Source: Jackrogersella multiformis
Taxonomy: Eukaryota; Ascomycota; Sordariomycetes; Xylariales; Hypoxylaceae
Assembly: GCA_902806575.1 (NCBI GenBank)
Contig: CADCXD010000002.1
Span: forward strand, 1,302,001-1,366,000
DNA: 64,000 nt
Reading direction: 5' to 3'
Part shown: one piece after another, positions 1-11,683 of the stretch
Layout: each line of letters opens with the position of its first letter
Position numbering within the stretch: the first letter of the stretch is position 1
Position numbers and translations under genes: made by a program
Notes under the pieces: model-generated
Databases searched by the model: none
Told to the model about the DNA's origin: nothing
What the model saw: only the letters and a program-made list of their open reading frames with translations

Positions 1-1480
1 ATTAAATATAATACTTTTATCGTTAAATATATAAAAATAAATAAAACCTTAAAATTAATCACTTAAAACTTTTAATAATTAAATATTAAAAATATTATTT
101 AAAATTACGTATAAAATTATTTAAAATATTAATAAAATAAAATCTTTTATTATATTTTATATAAACATTTTTAACCGATAAAATTATATTATAAACTTTA
201 ATTAATAATAATAATAAATTTTATTATTAACTTTTTTTTATTAAATAATATTAAAAATTATATAATATACTTTTAAATATTATTTTTAATAAAGATTTTA
301 AATTTACGTTTTATATTTAAAAAAACTTTTTTAAATTAATAAATATTAAATCTCGTATAAATATTATATTTTACCCGTAAATTAATAAATAAATAAAACA
401 CTTTAATTAAATTTTAAAAATTTATTTTAAAACCTTTATTAATTACGAAATAAATAATTAAAAAAACTTATTTATAATTATAAAATTTATTTATAATAAC
501 ACCGCTTTTTTATTAATATAATTTACCTTTTTTTATATTAATTATAATTATTATTTAATAATTTATAATTTTTTTATAAACATTTTACGTAATCTCGAAA
601 ATAAATTATATATATATTAAATAATATAAATACATTAAAATATATAAAAACATTTAAAACGAAACCGTTAATAAATAAAAAAATAAATTAATAAATAATA
701 AAAAGATATATTAATTTTTAAAATAAATTAACTTATAATATTAAACGTAAAGAATATTAAAATTAAACGCCTCGTTAAAAAATTAAATAAAAAGCTTTTA
801 AACTTTTTTAAAATTTAATAAATAATTTTTTTTATCTTAATAAAACTTATTTTTTTAAAAAAATAAAAAATATATAATTCGTTTTATATTTTACTTATTA
901 AACTTTATCGCATTAATAATTAAAAACTTCTTAACTTTAATTAAATCTTACGTATAATAACCTCGATAAAATTTAAAAACTATTAAATAAAATAAAATAT
1001 CTCGTAAAATAAAAAAATTAATTAATTAAAAAATATTAAACTTAAAAACTTTATAAATATATATTTAATAAAAAAATAAAAGTAATAATTAAATTATTTT
1101 ATAAATAACACGTTAATAAATTTCGTAATTTTTTAATTATATAATATATTTAAAAATAAATATTAAAAAAAAACGTTAATATTATATAAATAAACTTTAT
1201 AAAATAAAATATAATTAATATATATATATATAAATTAATAAATATAAAATATATTAAAACTTATAAAATAAAATTATTAAATAAAATTAATTAATATATA
1301 TAAAATTAAATTAATAAAATTAAAAAAGCGTTAACGACGTTTATAAAAATATATAAATTATATATATATAAATTATTACGCTTCGTTTCGTAAAAAGAAA
1401 AAAAAGGTAAAAACTTTAAAACTATAAAGAATTATTATTTAAAATTAAACTATAATTTTAAGCTTTATTTACCTTTATTA
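1..1480. repeat. RIP-like hypermutated AT-rich relic DNA
   Basis: The block is extremely AT-rich. In the first 360 bases I counted 19 C and 6 G by eye, and five of the six G lie in CpG. No open frame of any length survives. Around 1440-1500 the composition changes sharply to ordinary sequence. This is what Repeat-Induced Point mutation leaves on repeated DNA in filamentous ascomycetes, so a dead transposon is the likely origin; no transposon domain is readable. G is depleted more than C on this strand. Centromeric or subtelomeric position cannot be judged. Confidence 0.8.
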
Positions 1481-3111
1481 TAATAACGGCGTACCTTTAA
1501 CAATTAATTCTCTTAGTTTAACGTACCAGAACAGCTAAGTTAATAATGTACGACTACGCTAAAATATTACTCAGATAAATAAATAATCAAATAACCGAAG
1601 ATAAGATTATTAAAGTAAGAATGAACCACCTCGTACTTATAATTGATGATATCTCCAAGCATTCTAAATGACAGTTTAATCTTAAGAATTTTCTCGAAAA
1701 TGGAAACTAAGCTGGCTATCTACCTAGGTAATAGAGCTAAAGCGGTGAAAGAACTCTAACGATTGGTAAGATGTTTCATAGTTGATATTATGAATGGCCA
1801 TATGTATAAATTATTTCTCTTATAGTGTGTACTTGATCGAGAAACGCTATAACCTAAGGGGTTTCCTGTTCGGTACTTATGTGGCTTCTGACATTATATT
1901 GCTATGATTACATCTAGCTTTGACTTTATGATTTTCTCCGAAAATTTATTCCACGGCATGTTATGGGCCTAAATAAGGTAATAATCCCCGAATAAGTGGA
2001 CATCCTCTTGTGTCAAAAATCGTGTATTCGTAGGTAAGCTATTAACACCTATCCACTTGGAGTATAAAGCTGCATGTTATGTTGTTATAAAGTGGGACTC
2101 CATACAAGATAGAAATAGTCTCTGCAAAGAAATGCACAAGGAATAAGACATTGCTGCAGGTTACCATATTATATATTAATTGCCGGCTCTATCATCCGAG
2201 ACATACCAAATACCGATGCCTCGGGGTCTTTCTACACACTCTAGACTAATGACCACCTGGGCATTTATCCCGGAGGCTTATCGTAGTTAAGATAATTACC
2301 TAGATAGGTACCTAAGGTACACTTGGATCTCAAAAATATCCCATCCTCTTTAGATACTTCACTAACTAACCTAAAGATTAGACCGTGGTGTTAAATCATC
2401 TCTCAAATGCGTTCTCCTGAATTCAAGACATCATCTAAGTCTTGTTGGCCTCAGTGAAATTATGTTAAGGTCACCGCCATTATGACTCCCTAGGCCGAGT
2501 CCAGTCTCTTCGTTTTGACAGGGCTAGCCCCTATTCGCGGCATTATTATATCTTACCGCTTTATACATTGACTTCGCATCCCTACTATACCAGGATGCGA
2601 TTTTGAGGCTTTTATACATACCTACCCTAGGTAGGTAGGTAAACTAATAGGGGCGCAGGAAGATGATGAGGTGAGGACTTAAGCATCTATAGTGAAATGA
2701 GACACCTCTGTAGCACCTGAGAGGATTTGTTAGTAAGTCAAATCCCGCCTTAGTAGGTAGTTAGGAGACAAAATAGTTCAGTGGGCATTGCAATCATTGA
2801 TTGGTAATAACGAATAAGAAAATTCGAACTATACTTTAGAGATTTTTAATATACGCTCGAATGCCCCAATACGCGCGTCTGATATCCAGGTATTACGTGT
2901 AGCTGAAGCCATAAGCTTTAGGTTAAGTGCTACAACTACCTGGAAGATATCGAAGTTACCATAAATATCGAGTCTTCGCTCGCGAGTCCCTAGGTTAGGT
3001 TGCAATTAAACTTCTATTACTTGCCGCGAATAATTCCCCTACATATTAAACTTATTTCACTCCCATTCACTACCTCACTCTATCCCCTGTCTATTAGTAT
3101 CTAACCTAACA
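1481..3111. other. Gene-free spacer between RIP block and terpene synthase
   Basis: Ordinary base composition and no convincing coding exon on either strand. It holds TACCTAGGTA at 1721-1730 and degenerate CCTAGGTAGG-type strings near 2300 and 2625-2640. The last part is presumably the promoter of the terpene synthase gene; no clear TATA box was identified. Confidence 0.5.
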
Positions 3112-4687
3112 ATGGACACAGTTGCCTGCAAAGATGGAGTTGCTAGTCGAAACGGCCAACTTTCATCATCTCAGTGGAACGCAAGAGAGCAATTGGTGGC
3201 CCAAATTCGAGGGTCTCGTGTCAAAATTCCCGATTTTCGGTCTATGATGAGCCATTGGCCTCAAGGAGTTCACTCTGAACTTGATAGACTTGAGGAAGTA
3301 GTCGAGAAGACACTTGAATCGTTCGTCATATCTCTATCCTATATCCGTTTCAAAGTCCTAAATCCACTACTGTAGTATCTTTCCTTCCCCCAAAGATCGG
3401 CGCCGGCTAGAAAAGATGAAAGCATCAAGAATCGGCTTGTTTTGTGCATCCTGGTGGGCATATGCCCCTTACGAGGCTTTACTGACAGCTACTCACATGT
3501 CTATCTAGGTAAGGTCCATGACGGTATTTTTGTTCGCATTTCACTAATATAAAATGAAGCTCTACGCGTGGGATGATGGTGTGTATTAATCATTGTTATT
3601 TTTTGAAGAATCTAAATGTTAAAAATTAATAGAAATCGATTCAGACGAGTTCTCTTCGATAGTCGATGACTTTGAGAAGGCGTCCGCCTATAGAGTAGAA
3701 ACTATCAAGTATATTCGCGAGGGTTTATCTCGAGACCCGAAGTGTGATCTCTCGACAATATCTACGAATCTCACGATCACATGCTTCAAACCAGTCGGAA
3801 AGGCTATCTTGAGGTCCTACGATGATCGTACGTATCACGTTCATTCCACGAAGAAGAATCAAGAGCATATATTAATTATTCATAAGGCCAAGTGAGCGTC
3901 TTTCTTAATGAGTTGCTCTTCTTCATTGAGATGTGCGAAGAGGAACAAAAGTGCCAGATGACCGAGCAACTGCCCACCGTTGAACAATACACAAGCCGCC
4001 GCATGGGCTCGAGCGCGGTGAGAGTGTGCTTGGCCATTAACGAGTAGATAATCCTTGGGCTATACGTTTTAGAGGAAGATGCTAATATATGGGTAGGTAT
4101 GCCTGTGGGATCGCGATGCCCGAGCAAATACTACATGATGATGACATGGAAGTCATATGGCATGAGACGAACATTATTATATCAACGTGGGTGCATGCCT
4201 ACACTCCCAAGAATTTTTTTTCCCTGTGCTGATCAACGAAGGTCGAATGACATCTTGTCGATCAAGAAGGAAATCGTACGTCGAATATTCTAGTGATACT
4301 GAAGATCTTATTAATTAGATATTAGGCACAAGCACAGGTAGATACCTTGATACCTCTCCTCTCTTTGCAACTCGGGTCCGTCCAGGCGGCCATAGACCAG
4401 GCTGCGGGAAGTATTCAATCATCTATCTGTCGGTTTGACGAAGCAGAGAAGTTGCTTTTAAGCCGCTATTCATCGCTTCCAGGGGCCTCGGAAAATATTC
4501 AGAAATTTACGGACGGGTGTAAATTTGCGTGCACTGCTAATATCAACTGGAGGTAAGTGTTCTCGATATCAAAAAAATGTCTGCTTCAACGACTCGTGCT
4601 GACGCTCGGGGAAAATACAGCTTGACTTCCAGAAGGTACACACTTGATGGTCAATTCACGGGCAGTGGATTTGTTGTCACCCTCTGA
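3112..4687 (+). pseudogene. Terpene synthase (class I sesquiterpene cyclase type), one in-frame TAG
   Basis: Class I terpene cyclases ionise farnesyl or geranyl diphosphate with Mg2+ and fold it into a terpene. Inferred exons are 3112-3320, 3376-3508, 3560-3578, 3633-3827, 3887-4043, 4097-4186, 4242-4275, 4338-4552 and 4621-4687, 373 codons in all, close to the 330-400 residues usual in fungi. The Asp-rich motif DDEID (codons 119-123, split by an intron), the NSE triad in NDILSIKKE (N270, S274, E278) and the RY pair (356-357) are intact. Codon 114, the last of exon 2 (3506-3508), is TAG where the family has Trp; the TAG abuts a good donor, GTAAGG. TGG to TAG is a RIP-type change. The gene is therefore called a recent pseudogene, though a sequencing error is possible. 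A second apparent stop at 4045 lies inside an intron. Family call secure; product unknown. Confidence 0.82.
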
Positions 4688-6383
4688 CAGAACCTTGAGA
4701 GGCTCCAAACCAGTGTGCCGGATACAGCATAGCAATAGCAACAGGCTTGTATCTTTTGAATTGGTATCAAATTTCTTTAATATTCGATCGTTACATCTTG
4801 AAGCGGATAGTTTTCTTCAATAGATTGGTCCTATGCTCTATCGCCTCAGAGTAATTTTTTACTTGGACTGATCAGTGTAAAGGTGTAGCAGTGAAGATTA
4901 GATTTGACTAACCTCGGCAGTTCATTCTCTCAACCCCATAATAAATGCAGAGCATAAGTAAACCGTAGTAGTGACACTATTTTATACCATGTATCTTCTA
5001 TCCCTTGGAGTAGCTTTTTAGGTAACTTATACCTGTTTTCGCTATTGATTACATAATCAAGGGATAGTGAGCTTACAGTGCAAGGCGGTATGATTACCAT
5101 GGTCTGGATTCATTCTGACCCCTTTCTGAGAGGTTAATCACCTGTACTATGTACATGAATCGACTAACTTGTATGCCTGATATGCACCGCAGTTTGATAT
5201 AAGCACTGAGAGAAACCTATGACGCTAAGCGCAACAGAAACCACGGAAATGTGGGCTGCAAATGCCTTAACTCCTGAGGTGATGAAGCACGGGTGTAAGC
5301 AATAGGATGAATAGGGGTTCTAAAATGCAGTGGGAATGCCCACTGTACCTAGGTTTACACACTAGTGTATGCGTTGCTGCTGTGGCTAGCGGTGCAAGTG
5401 GGGTAACATAATACTGCACTATATACCTAGGTAGTTTAAGGGATAGATTATCAGACAGTGCAAGACAGTAAAGCTAGCCCATGGGCCATTTAATCCGACG
5501 CCGTTCTGCCCTAGATAAAATCCATCAAACAGCAAGCTTTACCCCATTCAAATCCTCCATCTTCTCACACCTATTGTAGGAGGTCCATGTATGCGAATTC
5601 AATAGTTGAGCCATGCAAACAGATATCTCCCATGGAAACATCGACCATATAAGTCGAACAATCATCACCTCATTTGCGATCCGACTAGTCCGACTCCAAA
5701 TAATTTCAGAGAGCATGGCTCAGCTCATCTGGCAGCCTTATATTTGGAGTCCGTCACGAAACTTGCCCTATTCATAACTGCTCATCACTACCTACTAGGT
5801 AGGTAAGTGCTAGTACCCATCCAATTGGTCTCGGACAATGAGAAGAGAACCTGTAAGTACAATCCGGGGAGGTTCGGTAGGAAAACGATGCATGCTTGCA
5901 GTGCTAAAAGTTCCCTGCTTACATGCATAGCCGCTGTGGCATGCAGGCGGGATTAATAGCCTACCTACCTGTAGCCAATCGTCCCGAGCCTCATACCATG
6001 CCTAGTAAGTGATGGCTCGATCCTTTCAGCATCGCCTGCATATGCGGCACGTGGGTGCCCTTACTAGACCTCCCATTCTGAGCATCTCCAACCCCCTTAC
6101 ATAATGGTCACAAGGTTGCGTGGCGGGATGGTCTTATCAGCTGCCTACCCGGGCACCTGGCAGCCTGGCAGCCTGGGTAGGTAGGTAGAGTGTAATGGCG
6201 CTACCCCTCATCCAGTTATTCTTCCACATGGCGTCGCTGACCCCGGAAGTAAAGCATTCAGCTACCAATATATATATGGATATATACATGAGGTGAGGGA
6301 TATATAGTTCCACAGCTTCACTCATAGCTAGTTGTACCATGACGGACATTCCCAGATGACGGATTCGGCCGGCGAATAGCAGA
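4688..6383. other. Intergenic spacer with short palindromes
   Basis: I see no coding exons. It contains TACCTAGGTA at 5424-5433, a perfect 7-bp stem with a 4-nt loop at 5328-5345, and GGTAGGTAGG runs near 5795-5810 and 6175-6190. The right end should hold the promoter of the APH-like gene. Confidence 0.5.
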
Positions 6384-7466
6384 ATGGCCAATGAACCGAA
6401 AGACTCGGGCGTCTCGTTCACGCCATTCTTCGACCGTTGCAATCTTTCCGCAGGTGTTAAAGATGACTGTGACGTTTTCGTGAGATCAATTTATTCCGAG
6501 CCAGTCCGGCCAGCTCCCTTCCAAGGTTACTGTTCATATACAATTTTTGTCGGAGAGGAGGCCGTCGTCCAGTTCAGACCACTAGCTCATAAGCTCGATA
6601 TTAGTATCACAAATGCTGCTTACGACATCTTCGGGCCATTAGCTCCTAAAACCGAGTCCCTCGGGGAGTTAGGAGGCACTGGTCTTCATGTCTTTTCCAT
6701 GAGGAGGATCCCAGGCGTCTCACTTGCGGATCTTCGCGCCGAAATCAACTTCTTGCGGGGCCGACCACAACGGGAACAAGTTGTGAGAGATTTCGCTCAC
6801 CTACAAGCAGCAGCTTGGGTCCAGGCGCGAAATAATGACAGTATCAAAGAAAAAAGGACGGTAGGCTCTTCGCTCCGTTGGCGATTGGAGCTTATGGCGA
6901 ATAAACTCCCTTCTCGCTTCCGCGGCATCGCAAAGTCTGTCCTTCTTGACCTACCGGAAATTAAGGCTCTCCCCTGGGTTCTAAGCCATGGTGATTTTCT
7001 ACCCTCGAACATCATGGTATGTCCGAGGTCTGGGAAGCTCTTGGGTCTGGTCGACTGGGCCGAGGCCGAATTTCTTCCTTTTGGGGTTGGGATGTACGGC
7101 TTGCAGGAACTTCTAGGAGAAGACAGAGATGGGCATTTCGTCTACTACCCCGAAGCGAAATATCTTCGGAAGTTGTTCTGGGCCGAGCTTCTTGCAAGTC
7201 TTCCAGAATTGTCCCGAGATTCCAGACGTATTGCGCTTATCCGGAAGGCGCAGATTCTAGGTATATTATTATGGCATGGCATAGCGTTTGACAATGGCAG
7301 ATTGGATCGCGCTGTTGAAGAAGGCAAAGATGATGGGGAAATTGAGAGGCTAGATGCTTTCCTATTATCTCGCACGAGGTCAAGGCCTCGAAAGCTGCCA
7401 GCTATTCATTCATTTATGAACTCACCTGTTGCGTCTATACGCGGATTCCTGTTCGGGAAGGCATAA
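6384..7466 (+). CDS. APH-family (aminoglycoside phosphotransferase-like) kinase-fold protein
   Basis: Intronless, 360 aa. The Brenner motif HGDFLPSN near residues 202-209 supplies a catalytic Asp and a metal-binding Asn. The segment LVDWAEAEFLPFG around residues 218-230 matches the metal-binding DxD/DWE region of the fungal APH family (PF01636). Such proteins form large families in ascomycetes and their substrates are mostly unknown; antibiotic resistance should not be inferred. The start is the first ATG of the open frame. It lies 1.7 kb from the terpene synthase, but no shared pathway can be shown. It ends 294 bp from the convergent Cao-1-like gene. Confidence 0.8.
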   Translation: MANEPKDSGVSFTPFFDRCNLSAGVKDDCDVFVRSIYSEPVRPAPFQGYCSYTIFVGEEAVVQFRPLAHKLDISITNAAYDIFGPLAPKTESLGELGGTGLHVFSMRRIPGVSLADLRAEINFLRGRPQREQVVRDFAHLQAAAWVQARNNDSIKEKRTVGSSLRWRLELMANKLPSRFRGIAKSVLLDLPEIKALPWVLSHGDFLPSNIMVCPRSGKLLGLVDWAEAEFLPFGVGMYGLQELLGEDRDGHFVYYPEAKYLRKLFWAELLASLPELSRDSRRIALIRKAQILGILLWHGIAFDNGRLDRAVEEGKDDGEIERLDAFLLSRTRSRPRKLPAIHSFMNSPVASIRGFLFGKA

Positions 7467-7760
7467 TGATGTTGACGATATCATTTATGGATTCATTCAT
7501 TAGAATGGTGTGTAAATTAATGTATTTAACCAATATACTATTAGTTACAAGTAAGTAATATACCCTCAATAGCATTAGCATTGAACTTCCTATGGGACCT
7601 AAAAGCTATCAGGATCGCAAATCATATCCATTGCCTTCGGATCAAAGCGACATACATATAACACGATCTTATTTAGGGTTATTTTATCTAAAGATTGCTT
7701 AAGCACACATAATTAGAAATAGGTATCATTGCTATCCACTTATACCTCTCGAACCCCTTT

Positions 7761-9784
7761 TCACAAGGATCCGTTAATTCCCCGACCATTTCGCTGGCCT
7801 TCAACACCATTCGCTGCGAATGCCTTCTGCCAAGGCAAAGGCTCCTTAGCCGGTTGGACCGGGCCCAGCTCGCCCGCCCTGCGTTCCTGCCAGGCTTCGA
7901 TATCTCTATGATCGACGAAGTTCCCATGGAAGCCAAGGCGGAGCCTCAGGGGTAGATGCAAGGTCGCCAGCGGGCCCTTGGCGAGGTCCAGCGCGTCCCA
8001 GATGACCACGTCGTTGCGCAGCTCGTCGAGGTTGTTCTTCAGCGCCGCGAGGTAGCCTTCGCCCTCCTTGCCGCCGTCCTTGGGTATGAAGACGGGCTCC
8101 TGGAAGGTGGCGGTCGGGCCCGCGAAGTACACGTCTTCGGTGCCGACGCGGCCCTCGTCCGCCGCGTCCCAGGTGTAGTGCGCCATGCAGTTGAACAGGC
8201 CGCCGGCGGGCGGGCCGCACCGCGCGAAGTCGTACGGCCGCGACGGGTCCACGCGCAGCTGCCAGAAGTGCTCGTACTTCTTGGTCACGTACCGGTCGTC
8301 GATACGCGAGAACTCCCCGTTCGTCGTCCACTCGATCGCCGCCTTGACGCGCGTCCCCGACTTCGCCGACGGGTCGAGCACCCACCGGCACGTCGGGCTG
8401 CTCAGCCGCTGCCGCCCCGCCGCGTCCGGCCGCGAGCCCGAGGGCGGGAACCAGAAGAACACGTTGCCGTCCGCTACCGTGAGGTCGAAGACAACGTGCC
8501 CGTCCGCGTTCTCATAGCACCCCGCCACGTGGCCGTGGAATCCTGTATTATCCCGTTAGAAATATTGGGCTAGTCTAACATATAAAACGACCACCATCTG
8601 CTTGTCTTAGGAGGTAGGTACCAGCCTAGGTGCCCGGATTTGCTTACCATTGTCAGCCCGGAACCATTTTACATCTTCGGGCTTACCGCCACGCCTCGGC
8701 ACCACGCCGTAGACTTGGTCCTCTTTGGGGTCCCAAGCGAACTTATTCCCGCCGGCCTTGAGCCGCTCGAGGGACATCTTGAGCGGCGTCAGGGGGAGCA
8801 CCATGTAATTCTTGGAAACGCCGCAGTCGTGGATCATGCCGGCGAACGGCGCCTTGAACCAGAGCTCCTCGGTCTTGCGGCCGTCAGGGTCGATAGTCCA
8901 GGTCGCAATATCGACCTCGCAGTCGGACCCGTCAGTGCCGGCCTCGTAAGCGAAGCACAGCATCTCGCCGGTGTCTGGGTCGAACTTGGGATGGGCCGTG
9001 AACGTGGGGGCCGTGATCTGGCCTTCGAAGTCGTACCGCCCGATGGTCTCGAGCGTGACGGGGTCCATGGCGAACGGCGGGCCGTCCTCCTTGCTCGCTA
9101 GCAGCATGCCCCGCCAGAACGTGATATTGGTGTTGCTGACGGTACGTATCACGCCTCTGACGCTCTCGTTGTCCGTGTACGGGTTCCGGTACCGCCCGAA
9201 TAGGCCTTGCTTCGCCTCTTCTTCCTTCAGAAACTTATCTGTCCGCACATACCTCTGCTTGAAGTCGGCATGTCCATCCTTAATGCGGATCGCTGTGACA
9301 CTGCCTATTTCACAGTCATCATGTTAGTGAGTGGTTCCCCTTCACCAAATATATATACAGTGCCAGTACGCATGTGCGTATCATATCTACATAAGTTCCT
9401 CCTAACGTACCATCTCCATTCTATTAACACCAAATTTAGTAGTTGTCTAATAGAGGCTATCAATTTGAGACCCTACTTACAAAGTGAATGTCATCCTCAA
9501 ACATAGGCGGATACCGATGATCCTAGACTCCTATTAGCGAGCCATTGTCTACTTGTGTCCTAATGTTTCCCACTTACAGGCTGCACGCGATAGAACGTCC
9601 CGTTGATGTCGCGAGGGATCTCGCCCGTGACCTCAAGATCGATAATGTCTCCCTCGAAGCGCGCGGGCTTGTTCATCCCTGAGAAGGCAGCGGTATCTGG
9701 AAACTTGACCCGGCTTCCCGTCCTTTTCCCATTGCTATATGGATATAGCGATACCTCGGGCGCGAGAGCTTCAAGATGCGCCAT
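7761..9784 (-). CDS. cao-1: Cao-1-like stilbene/carotenoid cleavage dioxygenase (RPE65 family)
   Basis: Non-haem iron dioxygenase of the RPE65/CCD superfamily. The sequence closely resembles Neurospora CAO-1, which cleaves resveratrol and related hydroxystilbenes at the central double bond. Exons in transcription order: 9784-9578, 9522-9481, 9420-9411 (a 10-nt microexon), 9304-8648 and 8542-7761, giving 565 aa. The iron-ligand His motifs are present: FTAHPKF (about residue 191), MIHDCG (about 242), FHGHVAG (about 307) and FHGNFVDH near the C terminus. The microexon restores the conserved FNGDG turn across two introns, which strongly supports it. The C-terminal tail of about 35 residues after the last His motif appears longer than in CAO-1. 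No targeting signal is evident. The final exon is very GC-rich. Confidence 0.9.
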
Positions 9785-10210
9785 GGTGATAGCTGCTTAC
9801 TTAGTAATTGTGAGATTACGATTGGATTTTGAAATCCTATTTAAGGCGTCATAACTCTCAGGTCAAATACAACATGGAAGATCTCATCACCACCGGACCC
9901 GATCCAAGGTCCCGGACGTGTACGATGACCCGACTACCGCGTAGCAGGGTTCGACTCACTAAGCCACTTAAGGGGTGGAGGAGTCGATACGATCTTCACA
10001 CGGTCGGCAGTTATGCTAATGCTAGACAACAAGGATATGACCGTACGATTTGATGAGACGCTTTAGCTACATACTCTAGGATGGTATCTATCACGAAAGG
10101 CCAGCAGCTCGGCGTTGGAGAAGTGGGGTCAATTAATATGCGAGGACTCTTTACCCCAGATTCCAGATAACCCCCTATTCTGCTTTAGGCTATAGGCATG
10201 CAACCCAACA
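9785..10210. other. Spacer between Cao-1-like gene and SnoaL-like gene
   Basis: 426 bp separating two minus-strand genes: the upstream region of the Cao-1-like gene and the 3' flank of the SnoaL-like gene. No coding or RNA gene was recognised. A GGTTCGACT string near 9956 is not part of a tRNA. Confidence 0.5.
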
Positions 10211-11116
10211 CTACGAGTTTTCGACTAGATCAGGCAGAACCCTCACTGAACCCTCGCTTGTCCAGGTCTTCCCCGCTCCATGTCGGCTCTGACCGTCCGG
10301 CAGTGCCAGAGTGAGCGGTGCTTCGGCTGTGCTTGTGTCCTTACCAAAATGCGGTGCGCGCAGGTCGTCATCGGCGGTTTTCTTCCCCGTCACCGGGTGC
10401 GGGTAGTGGAAGGGAACCACGCGTGTGTCGGGCCAGAGCATTCGCTGCTCGATGATCTCGTCGGGACCTAGGGGGTCCTCAGGGTAGGTCTTCTTTGGCC
10501 ACGGGATGTAGTTCTCCTTAGTCAGGGACCAGCCTTTCTCGTGCTCGGCGTGCCAGAATGGGAAATATCGATATCGGAATAACTTCCAGACACCGTTCTC
10601 CTTGAGATACTCATTTTCATAGAGACCACCTTCCCACCATTGGACGTGTCCGCGTGGATGGGTATCAACTACAGACTGGTGCGTTCCGGCTTGCATCAGC
10701 GCACGCATTCGGCACCAAGCGTGTGTTCCGGAGGGGTCAACATCGACGATATCTTGCATCATGATATGGTCCAGCAAGAAGCCACGGACAGGGCCGTTAC
10801 GACCGTTGACAAAGGATTGCTGGAAGCGCCCGTTATAAAGTCGTTTCACGCCTTCCTTCCCTCGATATCGTGACCCGAGGAACTCGACATAAGTGTCTGG
10901 GTGATCTGCGTACATGTCCACGACCTGAATTCACATTAATTAGTAGGGAAAAGTTAATGGTGACTATTCTCTACTCACCTCGTTGTAAAGGCACTTGTCG
11001 AGATAGTAGCCATATTTGAAGTGAACTTTCCGCACTTCAGCTTCATCCGAAATTCGTGAGACCTCCTTCCGGAGGAGGGAGACCTGCTCCTTCAATTCTG
11101 CAAACTCGGATCCCAT
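10211..11116 (-). CDS. SnoaL-like (NTF2 fold) protein
   Basis: Two exons, 11116-10979 and 10924-10211, joined by a 54-nt intron, give 283 aa. A short amphipathic N-terminal helix (residues 1-30, rich in Glu, Lys and Leu) is followed by a SnoaL-like/NTF2-like alpha+beta domain. Visible are the helix with YGYYLDKCLYNEVVDMYAD, the EFLGSRYRGKEGVKR segment and a later strand region, GVWKLFRYRYFPFW. The family (PF13577 type) includes polyketide cyclases, dehydratases and many uncharacterised proteins. No signal peptide is seen. It is transcribed in the same direction as, and upstream of, the Cao-1-like gene, which suggests without proving a role in aromatic compound metabolism. Confidence 0.75.
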
Positions 11117-11679
11117 GATTTTCAGTCAATTTGCAATAGATATTGTAGCCAAACGTACACTCCTAGGGATATTATGCGGGCCTGGCTCGGTCTGATAGCT
11201 ACCTCTGAGATAGTTACCTAGCTACCTACCTAGTTATATATGTGAACCCCATCTCAAGTTCATGAAGAGCCCTGTCCTATAAGCCATCTTTGTAACGGCT
11301 GTGTCATGGGACTAAGCTGTAGCTAGTCTCTGGACCTTGGTTCGGCAAATATCCCCAAGTCATATAATAGATGCGGGGAGGCTGTTAACCCCTCGGAGGA
11401 TTTGGATGAGTATATGGCCCCCCATGGGATTTGGAGATTGTAAATGAAGCAATTAAACAAGAACAATCATCTGCAGGTTTTAGAGATCTTCGTCATTGCG
11501 TTCCCTCGGGACAATATCAGTGAATCACGGGATAATTTCCTCCAAAAGGGTATATGTTGCCCATATAGGTAAACTTTGATTTATAGATTTCGATGAAAAG
11601 GGGCCTTAATCAATTAATCTCGCATGTTTGTTGCATCAGCTACTTTCAGAGGTGTTAAGGAAAAGGCATGAAATCTCAG
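11117..11679. other. Intergenic DNA left of the inverted-LTR element
   Basis: Upstream flank of the SnoaL-like gene, with repeated CTACCTAG strings at about 11220-11235. No coding exon or RNA gene was seen. Confidence 0.5.
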
Positions 11680-11683
11680 CCCC

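Noticed and set aside
1..1480. Mitochondrial or plasmid-like AT-rich insertion
   Set aside because: No mitochondrial gene or RNA text is readable. The CpG retention and lack of open frames fit mutated nuclear repeat DNA better.
4045..4047. Second apparent stop codon in the terpene synthase
   Set aside because: It lies in a 53-nt intron (4044-4096, donor GTAGAT, acceptor GGGTAG). Splicing restores the conserved NEYACGI text.
6137..6442. 101-codon minus-strand frame overlapping the APH-like start
   Set aside because: Covers a GGTAGG repeat and the start of a well-supported plus-strand gene. No motif.
7906..8573. Long frames on both strands overlapping the Cao-1-like last exon
   Set aside because: They are by-products of GC-rich codons. 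The minus-strand dioxygenase frame contains the conserved residues. The same applies to antisense frames at 18715-19548, 28403-29164, 36560-37192, 44944-45663, 56734-57588 and 58138-58760.
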